Notes under the pieces: generated by a model
What the model was told of the DNA's origin: nothing
Seen by the model: the letters and a program-made list of their open reading frames with translations, nothing else
The model's database searches: none
Shown here: one piece after another, positions 25,883-35,517 of the stretch
Position numbering within the stretch: position 1 is the first letter of the stretch
How the letters are laid out: each line of letters starts with the position of its first letter
Translations under genes and position numbers: made by a program
Assembly: GCF_030539875.1 (NCBI RefSeq)
Contig: NZ_JAUNXI010000002.1
Location: 1 to 64,000 of the forward strand
DNA: 64,000 nucleotides
Origin: Methanobrevibacter sp.
Lineage (GTDB): Archaea; Methanobacteriota; Methanobacteria; Methanobacteriales; Methanobacteriaceae
Direction of reading: 5' to 3'

Positions 25883-28800
25883 ATAGTCTTCGTCTTTCTG
25901 GTTTCTAACATATCCAACAAAGAAGATTGCAATTAAAATAATAATAGCAATTACAACAAATATCGGCATGCTAGATTCTGCTGAACTTGAAGATTTAGAA
26001 GTAGACTTCTGAGACAACTCATATGCAGCAGCACCTGAGTCTCCTGAAGAAGCTCCTGAACCCTGAGATTGAGAAACTGATTTTGCATTACCTTTCTCAG
26101 ACATATCCTGTCCAGCAGATGTTTTACCTGATTCACTATTTGATTGTTTTCTATCATTTGTTCCATTAACTAGTTCATGGGCATTTTTATTCCCATCATC
26201 AACATCAGAATTTTCATTCTTATACAATGGATCAGTATTAGTGGCCTGAGCCAATATCTCTGCAAATTTTTGTTTTAAATCAGGAGATAGTGAACTTGCT
26301 TGAATAATTTTCATATTGAATTCAAGGTTTTTACAGGTGTGGTGACAACATGCAACACCATACTTAATAACCTGATTCATGTATTCATTAGCAATCTTTT
26401 CAAGCATTTTGCTATCTGCATCCCAAACACCTTGAGTTCCCAAATAGAACATGTGCGCAAGGGAAGACTGTAAACCAACAGAAGTACTTGAACTGGTGAC
26501 ACTGCTGGCCAAACCTAAAAGAGTATCCGTCATTTGATTACCTAACTCTTTATTTAGCTTATTATTACTAATAGTTAAAATACCGAAAGTGTTTTGCATT
26601 CTTGCCGCAATCCAGTTCATACCCGCAGCTGTTCCTTTAAGAGGTCCAAGATATTTTGGATTTAAGAGAGTTGTTCTGATTTCAAACTCCATCTGTTCCT
26701 CATATGTTCTAGGAACATAACGATTTTTATCCCTAATATCTACAAATGCAGTATCAGGTCTGCTTAAACCTTCTCTTTCTCTTAAAATTGAAGCTGCATT
26801 ATACAAACCACCAAACCAATCATAATAATCATCGGAATCTAAAATTCTCCATGTACTATCAAGGTTTTGTGTAATCAATTCAGTTTTTGTAAGGAGATAT
26901 TTGAAAGTATCTTTTTGTTTATTGATAACAATATTATCCCCATCAATAGTCCATGCAAATGAAACAGCATCAAGATACCTATTCATTCCAACTACATTAA
27001 CAGTGGATTTATTCCAATCAGCAGTATTCGGAATAAGAGTGCTCATTCCGGTTCCTTCAAGAATGTTGCCCGGAAGACCGAATAATCTGTCAAGTGTAGG
27101 ATTTTCATTGTAATGTTTTATAACATAATTATCCTTTTCACTTTCACCGGAATCCGCTGCCAATCTAGTAGCGGTTACCATCCACCTAATCCAATCTTTA
27201 TTATTGGTAACTAAACTTGCAAATACGTCAATTCTAGGCCTTTTGACAATAGAACCATCATTTAATCGGATAGTCAAATTTTCCAATGGAATTAGTTTAA
27301 CACCTGAAACTTTACCGTTTTCAGCCCACTCAGGCATACATCCCAAGAAGTATAGGAATTCTGCAACACCAATTCCTTCAGTTCTTGATATTTCAGTACC
27401 CCATAAAATCAATGCAGTCATTTCAGGCCATTTACCATGTTTTTCATAATAATTGGCAAGCAGCAAATCAACAATTTTAACTGCAGACTCATATGCTGCA
27501 TGTGACGGCATTCTTGAAGGGTCTGAAGCATATCCGTTAGCACCTGTTGGAATTGAATCACCATATGCCGGGTCGGCAAACAAACCTGCTTTGACATATC
27601 CTCCGGATAATGCAGTAAGAATTGCGTTCCATTCATTATTATTTTGAATTTTGACAATTACTTCTTCTGCATACTTCAGGGAAGAATATAATGAACCGGT
27701 TTTATTTATTCCCAATAGTGAAGCAAATTTATCGGCAGAAGACCCGTTAACTAAAGCGTCAGTATAATATTTCAAAAATGATTCAATAGAATGACGTTCA
27801 TTTATGTATTTTAAATCACCCTGAACATCTTTATAGAAATCTTTACCCTTCAAATTCGGATATAAGAACTCCATTATCTGATTATAAATTTTAGTTTGAG
27901 AAGATACAATAGTGATAACTTCTTCGGATAATTCTTCACCGGTTAAGACTTTACCTAAAGTATGTAAACCATATGTCATTAAGTCATCAGCCATATTTTC
28001 AAGATAGAGATGTAATTCATCTACCCATTTATCAAATGATTCGCCTTTAGACATACTTCTAAAACCTAATGACGGAGCTAATTTGAGAATCTTTTCTTTA
28101 TATACTTCGGCATTAGAAGTAACATTAAGTTTTACCTGATCTTTATAATAGGTAATATAGTTATTTAAAAGAGTATAATTACCATGTAATCCAGAAGATA
28201 CAATAGCAGGAGTCATGTGTGTAATGACCATTGATGCAATTCTATCTCTTGCAACCATAGCCTCACCAGGATTAGAAACAATATACGGATATATTGTTGG
28301 GATTTTAGTTAATTCAAATGCCCAGTCACCAGCACTTACACCAAGATTTTTACCAGGCAACCATTCCAATGTTCCGTGAGTTCCCATATTGATGACTGCA
28401 TTAGCTTTTGCAACTTTCTCCAGCCATTCATAAAATGCAACATATTGTTGGTGAGGAGGCAATTTCCTATCATGGAAATTTTGAATAACTTCATTTAAAT
28501 CTGCTTCCTCCCATCCTCTACTAGGCTGGTAAGTGATGAAAACATTGCCGAACCAAACTCCAGGAATAACTAAATATTGTTGATTTTTATCTTTATAAAC
28601 CATTGATTTGCCTAAACCTGCTCCCCATTGAGTAACCATTTCTTCATATAACTCCTCAGGAAGGTCAGCAGTTAACTTAATAAAATCATCCATTGAAATT
28701 AATTGATTATGTTTGACTAATTCATTCCAGTTGTTTTTAACATACTTATTAAGCAATCCTCCAGCCCAAGAACCTTTATTCCCATTATCAAATAACAGTT

Positions 28801-30676
28801 CAGTGAACTCTTTAATACTCATCATTTTACTGATATTGCCAATGGAATAACCTTCTTCATGCAATTTAAGAAGTAAATCATAAGTACTTTGAATTACATC
28901 CAGATATGATGCACCAATTTCAGCCTTACCAGGCGGATAATTATAAAGAACAATAGCCACTACTTTTTCAGAATTATTCAACTCCTTTAAGTCAGCCCAT
29001 TTACTGCTGAGCTGAACCATTTTATCAATACCCGGTTGAATTACATGAGTTTTACCCTCCTCATCAAGATAAGATAAAATAACAGGACCGAACACTCCTT
29101 CAAAACTTGGATAGGTTACAGAATATGTCCATTCTACCTGAGGACCGAGTTCACTTTCATGACTATATTTGGAGATTTCATTTACACCTTTAAGAATTTC
29201 CAAATCAATATCAGATAGATCTTTTTCAGCAGACCCGTTAGCATAACTTAAAGACCAACTATATAATGAAGTAATAGCTGATATCCCAACTTTTGAAACA
29301 TTTTTAATTTTTTTCAATATTGAAGACATTGAAGGATTAGTAGAAAATTTAAAAACATTAAATGCAGGTCTACCAACCTTTTCATAACCTCTAATTAAAG
29401 AATCAACTACATCTCCACCACAATAGTAAGTAGCAATAGCTATGAACTTCTTGTCGGGACTAAATTTATTAATGAATTTATTTTCAAACTGAACAAATAA
29501 ATTAGTAGGATCTAAAATATTTGCAAACCAATCTTGATAGTTTTGAATCATCCAGTTTAAACTCCCAATACCGTCGCAATTATACCCCGGATTTGTACGA
29601 ATCCACTGGTTAATCAGTTTACCTTCAGGATATATTGTGAAAATACCTATATCAGGATGATAAAATCCACATTCAGGACCCATCTGAGGTGAATTAGAAT
29701 CATTGAGAGTCGGATTTGCATACTTTGATGGATTAATTAAATAATATATATATTTAAGATAGTTTTTCATATTATGCTGCAAAATATCTGAGGAATTGAT
29801 TTTTTCAGCCTGGAAATAAGAACCTACATATGTATTTTCAATAGTATGATAAGTATTGTTTTTCGGATCTGCACCAACAATGTGCAATCCTGTTGAATCT
29901 AAAATACCTCCATTATAAACACCAAAAGTATAAGCGACATTATATCTTGCATTAGCTGGAGAGACTGAAAGCAATTTCTTCAATTTTTCAGCAGTGAATG
30001 TGGCATATGCACCTTCAGCAAACATGTCGATATGGATAAACTGAGCATGTTCAGCCAGCCACTCTCTAGAGGTATCATACTTACCAGTATCGATATAAGC
30101 GATTCTTTTAGACATGTTCATCAAAACATTTATCTTTTCCTTGTGTGACTTATAATCAACCAGCAGCAGTATATCCGGAATGAAATCGAATACTCCATTT
30201 AAAGTTCCAGAGTTTTTAGAAAAGTCCAATATTTTAGATTTTTGCGGCTCATAATCAGCATAGCTAACTTCAACATAATATTTTATTGATTTTAAATTTT
30301 TAATAGAAACAAATCCTTTCGAATCGGTTTTATGTGTTGAAATTAGCTTATGATTAGAATCATATAGCTTAACTGTTGCTCCAGCTAAGTTATAGCCATC
30401 CTCATCCCAACTATTAGCAGTTTCATTATAATGGTGTTTAACATTAACATTGATTACATTCTTAGTTGAAGACAATACTGATCTGTTAACATGAGAACTT
30501 TGAACATCTGAAATAGCCGAACTTACCTGAACTTCATCAATATCGCAAGGAGCCGATATGACCTCATCAGCCGTTTCGTTTGTTTCGGCAAAAGCGAAAT
30601 TTAAAGAAAATAAAAGTAAGCCCACAGCAAACAATAGAACTAATAGCTTATTATCAATTTTTTTCGTGATTTTCAC
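25871..30676 (-). CDS. Secreted, membrane-anchored CobN / magnesium-chelatase-H family protein
   Basis: A 1601-residue protein of the large chelatase subunit family (CobN, BchH/ChlH), whose cytoplasmic members insert cobalt or magnesium into tetrapyrroles. Here residues 1-30 are a signal peptide, about 73-160 an Ig-like Cna-B-type domain (AGATVKLYDSNHKLIS, TDSKGFVSI), about 170-1490 the chelatase body with GTHGTLEWLPGK from residue 765, YPYIVSNPGEAMVARDR and LILWGTEISRTEGIG, then CCHHTC at 1443-1448, a Ser/Gly linker and a membrane helix at about 1570-1590. It is therefore outside the cell, with no ATP supply or CobST partners at hand. Metal or tetrapyrrole capture is a plausible role (inference). 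The listed GTG start lies inside the GAGGTG ribosome binding site; ATC or ACG 3-6 bases later may be used. Confidence 0.9.
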   Translation of the reverse strand: MKITKKIDNKLLVLLFAVGLLLFSLNFAFAETNETADEVISAPCDIDEVQVSSAISDVQSSHVNRSVLSSTKNVINVNVKHHYNETANSWDEDGYNLAGATVKLYDSNHKLISTHKTDSKGFVSIKNLKSIKYYVEVSYADYEPQKSKILDFSKNSGTLNGVFDFIPDILLLVDYKSHKEKINVLMNMSKRIAYIDTGKYDTSREWLAEHAQFIHIDMFAEGAYATFTAEKLKKLLSVSPANARYNVAYTFGVYNGGILDSTGLHIVGADPKNNTYHTIENTYVGSYFQAEKINSSDILQHNMKNYLKYIYYLINPSKYANPTLNDSNSPQMGPECGFYHPDIGIFTIYPEGKLINQWIRTNPGYNCDGIGSLNWMIQNYQDWFANILDPTNLFVQFENKFINKFSPDKKFIAIATYYCGGDVVDSLIRGYEKVGRPAFNVFKFSTNPSMSSILKKIKNVSKVGISAITSLYSWSLSYANGSAEKDLSDIDLEILKGVNEISKYSHESELGPQVEWTYSVTYPSFEGVFGPVILSYLDEEGKTHVIQPGIDKMVQLSSKWADLKELNNSEKVVAIVLYNYPPGKAEIGASYLDVIQSTYDLLLKLHEEGYSIGNISKMMSIKEFTELLFDNGNKGSWAGGLLNKYVKNNWNELVKHNQLISMDDFIKLTADLPEELYEEMVTQWGAGLGKSMVYKDKNQQYLVIPGVWFGNVFITYQPSRGWEEADLNEVIQNFHDRKLPPHQQYVAFYEWLEKVAKANAVINMGTHGTLEWLPGKNLGVSAGDWAFELTKIPTIYPYIVSNPGEAMVARDRIASMVITHMTPAIVSSGLHGNYTLLNNYITYYKDQVKLNVTSNAEVYKEKILKLAPSLGFRSMSKGESFDKWVDELHLYLENMADDLMTYGLHTLGKVLTGEELSEEVITIVSSQTKIYNQIMEFLYPNLKGKDFYKDVQGDLKYINERHSIESFLKYYTDALVNGSSADKFASLLGINKTGSLYSSLKYAEEVIVKIQNNNEWNAILTALSGGYVKAGLFADPAYGDSIPTGANGYASDPSRMPSHAAYESAVKIVDLLLANYYEKHGKWPEMTALILWGTEISRTEGIGVAEFLYFLGCMPEWAENGKVSGVKLIPLENLTIRLNDGSIVKRPRIDVFASLVTNNKDWIRWMVTATRLAADSGESEKDNYVIKHYNENPTLDRLFGLPGNILEGTGMSTLIPNTADWNKSTVNVVGMNRYLDAVSFAWTIDGDNIVINKQKDTFKYLLTKTELITQNLDSTWRILDSDDYYDWFGGLYNAASILREREGLSRPDTAFVDIRDKNRYVPRTYEEQMEFEIRTTLLNPKYLGPLKGTAAGMNWIAARMQNTFGILTISNNKLNKELGNQMTDTLLGLASSVTSSSTSVGLQSSLAHMFYLGTQGVWDADSKMLEKIANEYMNQVIKYGVACCHHTCKNLEFNMKIIQASSLSPDLKQKFAEILAQATNTDPLYKNENSDVDDGNKNAHELVNGTNDRKQSNSESGKTSAGQDMSEKGNAKSVSQSQGSGASSGDSGAAAYELSQKSTSKSSSSAESSMPIFVVIAIIILIAIFFVGYVRNQKDEDYDDY

Positions 30677-30869
30677 CTCTTTTTACATTTAATCACCATA
30701 GCAATGTAAAAATACCTTACTATAGTTTTAAGTTTAATTTGAAAATATATAAAGTTTATTAAAATTAAAATAACTTTAAAACCAATCATACAACTGTTAA
30801 CACAAATAAGATACATTTATAAAATATAACTACCTAATAAAATGTACCAATATTAAAGAGGTGACATTA
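30677..30869. promoter_or_regulatory. Shared promoter region of the CobN-like and DUF1002 genes
   Basis: A 190-base AT-rich gap between two divergent secreted-protein genes. A plus-strand TATA-like TTTATAAAAT lies at 30814-30823, about 45 bases before the AGGTG (30859-30863) of the DUF1002 gene. On the minus strand TTTATATATT-like sequence near 30745-30760 could serve the CobN-like gene. No clear operator repeat is visible. Confidence 0.4.
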
Positions 30870-31715
30870 ATGGGTAAGATTAACATTAAAATGATTATTT
30901 TATCAATAGCCATTATAGGAATGCTTATCCCTGCAGGATTTGCAGCTAATGATAAACAGGCCGTAATAACCTATGGTGAAACTACATACAAAAATGCAAA
31001 TTACAAGAATGCCGTTGATACATTCTTTGAAAATCAGGCACATATGGATTTAAAAGGAGTGAATTCAAAAATAATTACTGCAAAGGAAGTAAATAAAATC
31101 TCAAGTACAATAACCGGAAAGCAGTATAACTCAAATCAGATTTTCTCCTCAGCATTAGTTAATTTAAACGACAATGGAAACCTTAAGGTTACTGTAGATA
31201 AATCCAAAATCACTACAATAACCGGAAATATGTACTTATCTGCATTGAAATCCTCTGGAATCACAAGCGGACATGTTTACGTAACCAGCCCAGTTACAGC
31301 CACCGGCGAATCTGCATTGACCGGCATTATGAATTCCTATGAAGTTGTCACAGAAGTTGAAATACCTGATACTGTTAAAAAGGCAGCAAACAATGAAATT
31401 TACACACAGGCAGAAATTGTAAAAGAATCCAATGTTAGCGCTGATGACTTATCTAACTTAGTTGACGATGTTAAAGAAAAAGTTCAGGAGGAAAACATTA
31501 CCGATCAGCCAACTATCGTTAATATAATCAACAACTACACAATTAAATACAATATTAACATTACCGACAGTGACATTGAAAACCTTGCAGAAAGTATTGT
31601 ACAGCTACAAAATGCTCAGGAAGACATCGAAAATTACCAGACCGAACTGAATAATGCTTTAAACAGTACAAATGCTAACTTAAATACAGGATTTTTAGAA
31701 GGACTATTTAACTAA
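30870..31715 (+). CDS. Secreted DUF1002 protein
   Basis: A 281-residue protein counted from ATG 30870; the AGGTGA at 30859-30864 is its ribosome binding site, so the GTG at 30861 is not the start. Residues 1-25 are a signal peptide (INIKMIILSIAIIGMLIPAGFAA). The rest matches DUF1002, a family of secreted proteins mainly of Firmicutes, with the conserved YGETTYKNANYKNAV, the segment around TGKQYNSNQIFSSALV and VYVTSPVTATGESALTG. Function is unknown. It is divergent from the secreted CobN-like gene, which suggests a shared role at the cell surface. Confidence 0.85.
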   Translation: MGKINIKMIILSIAIIGMLIPAGFAANDKQAVITYGETTYKNANYKNAVDTFFENQAHMDLKGVNSKIITAKEVNKISSTITGKQYNSNQIFSSALVNLNDNGNLKVTVDKSKITTITGNMYLSALKSSGITSGHVYVTSPVTATGESALTGIMNSYEVVTEVEIPDTVKKAANNEIYTQAEIVKESNVSADDLSNLVDDVKEKVQEENITDQPTIVNIINNYTIKYNINITDSDIENLAESIVQLQNAQEDIENYQTELNNALNSTNANLNTGFLEGLFN

Positions 31716-31730
31716 TAGTCCTAATTCTTT

Positions 31731-32057
31731 TTAAATCAATTTTTTTAATTCATCAAGATTTAACTCAATAAACTCCCTGTGATTGGGATTTGACAATATC
31801 TTATACTGCTTTATATTTGTTTTTAAATAAGTTTCATAGAGAATTTCTTGCAAATCACAAACCTCACATGACAATACAACATTCAACTTGTTTTTTTCAT
31901 CATCGGTTAAATTAACAATATATGATTGAATTGTTGATTTGAATTTAGCCACCAAATTTGAATTCTTTTTAGCTACTCTTTCAAGCAAAAAAGGTGGCGC
32001 CAGTAAAAATAGCTTGTTATACTCAATAACATCATTGCATGTGATTTTTTCGACCAC
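31731..32057 (-). CDS. Hypothetical protein, 108 residues
   Basis: A soluble protein without signal peptide or membrane helix and with no family that I recognise. It is helical and charged, with two cysteines in a CEVC pattern near residues 64-67. The GTG start is supported by AAGGTGAT five bases upstream. It converges with the DUF1002 gene (15-base gap) and precedes the RNase P RNA region. Confidence 0.6.
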   Translation of the reverse strand: MVEKITCNDVIEYNKLFLLAPPFLLERVAKKNSNLVAKFKSTIQSYIVNLTDDEKNKLNVVLSCEVCDLQEILYETYLKTNIKQYKILSNPNHREFIELNLDELKKLI

Positions 32058-32144
32058 AATATCACCTTTAAAATATTGCTAAAGTAAATTACAGAAACTA
32101 AGAAAATAGAATATTTGTCCTTTTAAATATAAATAATTAATTTT

Positions 32145-32431
32145 CATGGCCTGTTAAGAGTAACCCACCTTCTGTTTAACAGCATTCATCTAAGCGTGCT
32201 ACCTTGCCTACTCAAGAGATTATCGGCAACTTTGCTCTTGCATCCTATGGAATGGCCGTTTCACCAATTCTTTTAATGTCCTCAATTAAATATCATCGTC
32301 TACCATTAAAAGCTGTATCGTTTCTGCTCCAGTGTCATGCTTCTCAGCATGCGTCTTTCAACGCCATAGTCTTGTTTGATGGGCGGAGTTTCCTTAGTTA
32401 ATTAACCAGCAGCTGCCTTTAACTTGCCATG
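32145..32431 (-). ncRNA. rnpB: RNase P RNA, archaeal type A
   Basis: On the minus strand this 287-base region has the conserved RNase P core: GGAAACTCCGCC (CR-I) near the 5' end, GAAACGGCC in the middle, and ACAGAAGGTGGGTTA (CR-V) near the 3' end. The ends pair as helix P1 (CATGGC at 32431-32426 with GCCATG at 32150-32145). It is the catalytic RNA that cuts tRNA 5' leaders. It lies only 22 bases after tRNA-iMet on the same strand, with no room for a normal promoter, so the two are probably one transcript. An open frame on the plus strand here is not a gene. Confidence 0.93.
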
Positions 32432-32453
32432 AAAAAATAATTAATATAAATAG

Positions 32454-32528
<75 letters not shown>

Positions 32529-32622
32529 ATACACATAAAAACAGTAGTTACCTACACTATAAATTATGGAAAATATAATATATATAGTTTTCGGAAAAAA
32601 GGTGAAAATCAAAGAAAATAAG

Positions 32623-33144
32623 TTATTTATTTTCTAATGATTCAATTCTTTTATCCAAACTGTCCATTCTTTCTTCAGTAACTTTTTGGAATTCTTTAGA
32701 TGATTTTTTAAATTCATTAAAACTTTTCTCTAAGTCATCAACATTAGATATAGTTTCATCAAATTTATCCTGAAGAGCATCCAATTCTTCTGTAGTAGCC
32801 AAGGACCATTCCTTAATTAACTGATCACTTTTTTCATCTAAAAATGCATCAAGTTTATGTGAAAATGCATCAGCATTAAGGCTGGAAACATCAATATCGC
32901 TTAATTTAACTTTGATTCTATTACCCATTGATTTAGATTCTTTATCATCGGAATCTTCTTTAGACAAATCTGCATATTCAGAAGACTTTCTATTTAAAAC
33001 CTCATCCATATGCGCATCTGCACTTTCAGGAACAATGTCTCGCAATTTATCCATAGTCTTCGGACTATTTAATAAATAATAATAAACTAAAATAACAATC
33101 GCAACGATTAAAATTAAAATTGCAACTGCTTCAATAAGATCCAT
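32623..33144 (-). CDS. Membrane-anchored coiled-coil protein, 173 residues
   Basis: No family recognised. Residues 4-26 are one membrane helix (AVAILILIVAIVILVYYYLL); the rest is acidic with a predicted coiled coil from about 115 to 172 (heptads such as LDALQDKFDETISNVDDLEKSFNEF is split here for length: LDALQDKF, VDDLEKSF, MDSLDKRIESLENK). It starts 8 bases after the gene at 33153-33563, which has the same build, so the two form an operon and may form a complex. Confidence 0.65.
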   Translation of the reverse strand: MDLIEAVAILILIVAIVILVYYYLLNSPKTMDKLRDIVPESADAHMDEVLNRKSSEYADLSKEDSDDKESKSMGNRIKVKLSDIDVSSLNADAFSHKLDAFLDEKSDQLIKEWSLATTEELDALQDKFDETISNVDDLEKSFNEFKKSSKEFQKVTEERMDSLDKRIESLENK

Positions 33145-33152
33145 ATTACCAC

Positions 33153-33563
33153 CTATTTGTTTAATTTATTGAGTTTTTTCTCTTTTGCTTCAATTTCTTT
33201 AAGCATTTTTTCTAATTTTCTCTGTTCAGTTTCAGCTTCAAGTCTGGCCAATCTTTCATTGATTTCTGAGTGAAGATAACCAACATTACTCCTTACTTCA
33301 GTAGTGGATTTTCTAATAGCTGAGAGACTGTCCTGTTGCTCCTGAGGTAACGGAATCGGATTGTCCATTAATCTTTTAGATTCAATGTCTTTTTCTACCA
33401 TGGACATTTTTTTAAGTTCAATTTCCTTTTCAAGCAATAAAATTGAATTTTTTGATTCAGCAACCTTTTTCCATTGGAAAACAATAATAATCAACACAAT
33501 AGCAACAATTATCAGAACAATCAAAAGAAAAATTTGATTTGGAATTGCAGTAATAGCATCCAT
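33153..33563 (-). CDS. Membrane-anchored coiled-coil protein, 136 residues
   Basis: No family recognised. One membrane helix at residues 10-30 (IFLLIVLIIVAIVLIIIVF), then a coiled coil over nearly the whole remainder (LLEKEIELKKMSMVEKDIESKR and LARLEAETEQRKLEKMLKEI in separate segments). GGAGGTTAAAAA precedes the ATG. It is first in a two-gene unit with the similar protein at 32623-33144, divergent from methionine aminopeptidase. Confidence 0.65.
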   Translation of the reverse strand: MDAITAIPNQIFLLIVLIIVAIVLIIIVFQWKKVAESKNSILLLEKEIELKKMSMVEKDIESKRLMDNPIPLPQEQQDSLSAIRKSTTEVRSNVGYLHSEINERLARLEAETEQRKLEKMLKEIEAKEKKLNKLNK

Positions 33564-33663
33564 TTTTTAACCTCCAATTTATATTTATAGAGTAAAGTAA
33601 TATAAATATAATATAAATCTTATTTATTAAATAATTAATTATTATCAAAAGAAGGAATAATGC

Positions 33664-34581
33664 ATGATAGAGTCTTATATTAAAGCTGGAAAGATTGTTT
33701 CAAACATTCGTGAAGAAGCTTCAAAGATGATTGAAGATGGAAATTTAGTTATTGATCTTGTAAAGTATGTAGAAAGCGAAATATTAAATAATGGCGCTGA
33801 AATCGCATTTCCGTGTAATGTATCAATAAATGAAATAGCAGCACATTATACATCACCTCTCGGTGATGCGACTGCATTTAAAGCAGGAGACATGGTGAAA
33901 TTAGATTTGGGTGCAATGGTCGATGGCTGTATTGCCGATTCAGCAGTTACAATTATCGCTGGCGGAAACATTGATGAAAATTATACCCAAGACGAGATTA
34001 ATCTCCATGAAGAAATTAAAGATGCATCAGCAGCAGGTCTTGAAGCTGCAATTGCCACAGCCAGAGCAGGAGTAGAAGTTTCAAAAATAGGAGCTGCAGT
34101 TCATGAAGCCATTTCACAGTATCATCTAAATCCGATTTTCAATTTGACAGGCCATAGCCTGGAACAGTATAATCTGCATGCAGGAATTTCAATTCCAAAC
34201 TATGACAATCATGACAATTATGTTTTAGAAGAAGGCCAGGCCATTGCAATCGAACCATTTGCAACAAATGGAGAAGGGATTGTAAATGATGCTCCAGGGC
34301 ATTATATTTTTTCATATATGGCGAACAAACCATTCAGGATGAAAACAACACAAAAAGTTTTAAAATACATTCAGCACAACCACCAATACGTTCCTTTTTC
34401 AGGAAGATGGATTAGTGAAGAATTTGGAGAACGAAAAGGAGGAATTGGTTTAAAGCAATTATCAGAAGCAATGGCCATTTATCCTTATGCGCCGCTTCGT
34501 GAAAAAGAAGGCTGTTTTGTAAGTCAAAAAGAACATACAGTCATTATAGAAAAAGAAGGTTGCACCGTTACAACTATTTAG
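33664..34581 (+). CDS. map: Methionine aminopeptidase, type II
   Basis: A 305-residue dinuclear metal peptidase that removes N-terminal Met. The pita-bread fold ligands are visible: VKLDLGAMVDG (first Asp), IADSAVTI (second Asp), TGHSLEQYNLHAG (His), AIEPFATNG (Glu) and the C-terminal QKEHTVII (Glu). The insert between the last histidine and glutamates marks type II, the archaeal/eukaryotic class. GAAGGA precedes the ATG. Confidence 0.95.
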   Translation: MIESYIKAGKIVSNIREEASKMIEDGNLVIDLVKYVESEILNNGAEIAFPCNVSINEIAAHYTSPLGDATAFKAGDMVKLDLGAMVDGCIADSAVTIIAGGNIDENYTQDEINLHEEIKDASAAGLEAAIATARAGVEVSKIGAAVHEAISQYHLNPIFNLTGHSLEQYNLHAGISIPNYDNHDNYVLEEGQAIAIEPFATNGEGIVNDAPGHYIFSYMANKPFRMKTTQKVLKYIQHNHQYVPFSGRWISEEFGERKGGIGLKQLSEAMAIYPYAPLREKEGCFVSQKEHTVIIEKEGCTVTTI

Positions 34582-34627
34582 AAGAAGTTATATTTTCCCC
34601 ATCTATTTTTTATCTAAACCGGAATTA

Positions 34628-34650
34628 AAAAAAAAAGAAAAAAAGAAAGA
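34628..34650 (-). terminator. Poly-T terminator of the frh operon
   Basis: Minus-strand sequence just after the frhB stop is a long pyrimidine run of mostly T (CTTTTTTTCTTTTTTTTTT-like), the usual intrinsic stop signal of archaeal RNA polymerase. No strong hairpin is needed or seen. Confidence 0.5.
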
Positions 34651-34654
34651 AGAT

Positions 34655-35506
34655 TTAATAAATAGCTGGGATTTTAACTCCCATTTTTGCTCTTCTTTCA
34701 CGTTCTGCATTGTTTTTGTCTTTTTTATCTTTAGCTAATTTTTCAAGCAAAGGAAGACCAGGTTTTACTTCATCGATTGGTTTTGTTTCAATTAAACCAG
34801 CAGAAACTGCAGCTTTAAATATGTTGTTACCATCGTCAGTTCTGGTTAAAACAGTAGACCATCCGTCTGGAGATCCTACAGAACCGGTGGATACATCAGC
34901 CCATTCAGCAACATAGTCATTACAAATGTTACATCCTGCTTGTTCGTAACCGTGAGTTTCTTTAATAGCTAAACCAGAGTCTTCGCCGTCTTTGGTTAAC
35001 CAGAATTTTCCTTTACCGATGTCCATTTTAGTAGCATCGGTTAAGCTGTCAAATCCTAATTTTGCAGTAGCAAAGGTATCAAGAGAAGCCATAGGGAAGT
35101 TTTCCATACAGTAGATTCCGACGATTAATTTAATTTTATCGGCGACAAATCTAGTGAATGGGTAAGCTTGTGCTTTTCTTAAACCTTGGACCTGACATGG
35201 TGTTGCTACAACTCCAAGTTTTTCAAGACCGTATTGACGGGTTGCTTCTTTTAAAGCAGATAAAGTAGGAGACATTGAATATTTAGTTCCAGCAGCAGCA
35301 ATTACTTCATCAGAAGAAGTTACTACAGTAGGAATAGGTCTCCAATCATCATCAGGAGTTCCAGCTACAACTGCACCTTCGATTATTCCCTCATCAAGTG
35401 CATAACAGAGCAATGCAGATACAATTCCTCCGTCTTGTGATACATCTAGAATTTTTTTCTCAGTAGATCTAGCTGAGATTGCTTCTTTATAAGTACCTAA
35501 TGGCAT
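34655..35506 (-). CDS. frhB: F420-reducing hydrogenase beta subunit (FrhB)
   Basis: A 283-residue FAD and 4Fe-4S protein that passes electrons from the hydrogenase core to coenzyme F420. It has the FrhB/FdhB family marks: [48 protein letters not shown], the cysteines in [19 protein letters not shown] and [12 protein letters not shown]. The start is ATG 35506 ([11 protein letters not shown]) because AGGAGG at 35515-35520 is only one base from the ATG at 35512. Last gene of frhADGB. Confidence 0.97.
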   Translation of the reverse strand: MPLGTYKEAISARSTEKKILDVSQDGGIVSALLCYALDEGIIEGAVVAGTPDDDWRPIPTVVTSSDEVIAAAGTKYSMSPTLSALKEATRQYGLEKLGVVATPCQVQGLRKAQAYPFTRFVADKIKLIVGIYCMENFPMASLDTFATAKLGFDSLTDATKMDIGKGKFWLTKDGEDSGLAIKETHGYEQAGCNICNDYVAEWADVSTGSVGSPDGWSTVLTRTDDGNNIFKAAVSAGLIETKPIDEVKPGLPLLEKLAKDKKDKNNAERERRAKMGVKIPAIY

Positions 35507-35517
35507 ATTCATTCCTC

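Noticed and set aside
32204-32401. Plus-strand open frame of 65 codons
   Set aside because: It lies inside the RNase P RNA gene, whose conserved core motifs are clear on the minus strand.
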